Below, piece after piece: positions 5,728-6,013 of a DNA stretch of 6,013 nt; the stretch's first letter is position 1, and each line of letters starts with the position of its first letter. A program made the position numbers and the translations under genes. Origin of the DNA: Candidatus Omnitrophota bacterium (GTDB lineage Bacteria > Omnitrophota > Gorgyraeia > B26-G9); the NCBI GenBank assembly GCA_028718845.1, contig JAQULA010000111.1, positions 1-6,013 on the forward strand. The letters run 5' to 3'. The notes under the pieces are model-generated. The model was not told the DNA's origin, ran no database searches, and worked only from the letters and a program-made list of their open reading frames with translations.

Positions 5728-6013
5728 CGATTAGTATCCTTATCCTGGCGGGTGCGGCTCTTGTAGTCGGCTTTATTCAAAGCACCCGTTCGAATAATAA
5801 CGCGGAGGCCGCACTGCCGGTTTTGCCGCGTGCCGTGGGCAATTGGATGCTGCTTAGGACTGTAACGATCCCGGAGGAATTTTTGCTGGTTCTCGGAACA
5901 AGGACGGCTTCGTTGGGGGAATATGGCGGAAGCGAGGGAGGCGCAATTCAATTATATATACTGCGGGCGAATGGCCGCCGCTCGACTATTCACCAGCCGG
6001 AATATTGCTATCT
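5703..6013 (+). CDS. epsI: Exosortase-associated EpsI-family protein (DUF3485), 3'-truncated by window edge
   Basis: The reading frame opens at ATG 5703 and runs without a stop to the right edge, giving 103 visible residues of a protein usually about 200-230 long. Residues 7-25 form one membrane anchor or uncleaved signal. Next come the family's LPRAVGNW (41-48), in which the P-x-x-x-G-x-W pattern is typical. A strand-rich region leads to STIHQPEYCY (94-103), matching the conserved H-x-P-E-x-C signature of EpsI/DUF3485. EpsI proteins accompany exosortases either as a separate gene or as a fused C-terminal domain. Their biochemical role is not established, but the conserved His and Cys suggest a functional site facing the periplasm. 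The gene overlaps the exosortase by 25 nt, with GGAAGG 10 nt upstream of its start, so it is certainly in the same transcript. The rest of the protein, including the expected downstream Gly-Trp region, lies beyond the window. Confidence 0.85.
   Translation, partial: MARKISSLTISILILAGAALVVGFIQSTRSNNNAEAALPVLPRAVGNWMLLRTVTIPEEFLLVLGTRTASLGEYGGSEGGAIQLYILRANGRRSTIHQPEYCY

Noticed and set aside
5589..5951. Minus-strand open frame of 120 codons across the exosortase/EpsI junction
   Set aside because: Both sense-strand genes have family signatures here (HDFSG in the exosortase, H-x-P-E-x-C in EpsI). The antisense product is low-complexity, rich in Asn, Thr and Arg, with no sensible domain.

Overview
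The window carries seven genes, all on the + strand and packed almost without gaps. They form part of an exopolysaccharide and exosortase (protein-sorting) locus of a Gram-negative-type bacterium. The exosortase with a separate EpsI protein, the putative lipoprotein and the polysaccharide genes together suggest a diderm, biofilm-forming, probably environmental lineage. Candidates are a PVC-group, Omnitrophota-like or proteobacterial organism, but the sequence alone does not settle the phylum. Base composition looks near 50% GC. CCGG is conspicuously frequent throughout, so the seven genes look like one genomic background rather than a patchwork.

Left half (1-3124), polysaccharide assembly. 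A UDP-GlcNAc 2-epimerase (WecB type) is cut by the left edge and lacks roughly its first 60-70 residues. It is followed by a membrane-anchored family 2 glycosyltransferase and then a WecA/TagO/MraY-type polyprenyl-phosphate sugar-1-phosphate transferase. The first two are 11 bp apart and the next pair overlaps as ATGA. The likely division of labour is synthesis of UDP-ManNAc, priming of the lipid carrier, and sugar addition at the inner membrane. The priming enzyme has Asn where the family's conserved (V/I)FMGD motif has Asp.

The only sizeable gap (3125-3183, 59 bp) holds a plausible sigma-70-like promoter and a good ribosome binding site. It may start a second transcription unit.

Right half (3184-6013), sorting module. 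The genes are an unrecognised six-segment membrane protein, a small TPR-repeat putative lipoprotein, an exosortase with Cys183, Arg228 and His249 all intact, and the start of an EpsI/DUF3485 protein cut by the right edge. They overlap by 8, 1 and 25 nt, which implies translational coupling and a shared job. In known exosortase systems the exosortase processes and anchors secreted proteins with a C-terminal PEP-CTERM-type tripartite signal, and these loci usually sit beside exopolysaccharide genes, as here. No PEP-CTERM substrate, flippase, polymerase or export channel lies in the window; these would be expected outside it.

The exosortase system is a known class. The least-described parts are the membrane protein and the TPR protein coupled to it. 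No tRNA, rRNA, CRISPR array, insertion sequence, clear terminator or other mobile feature was seen.
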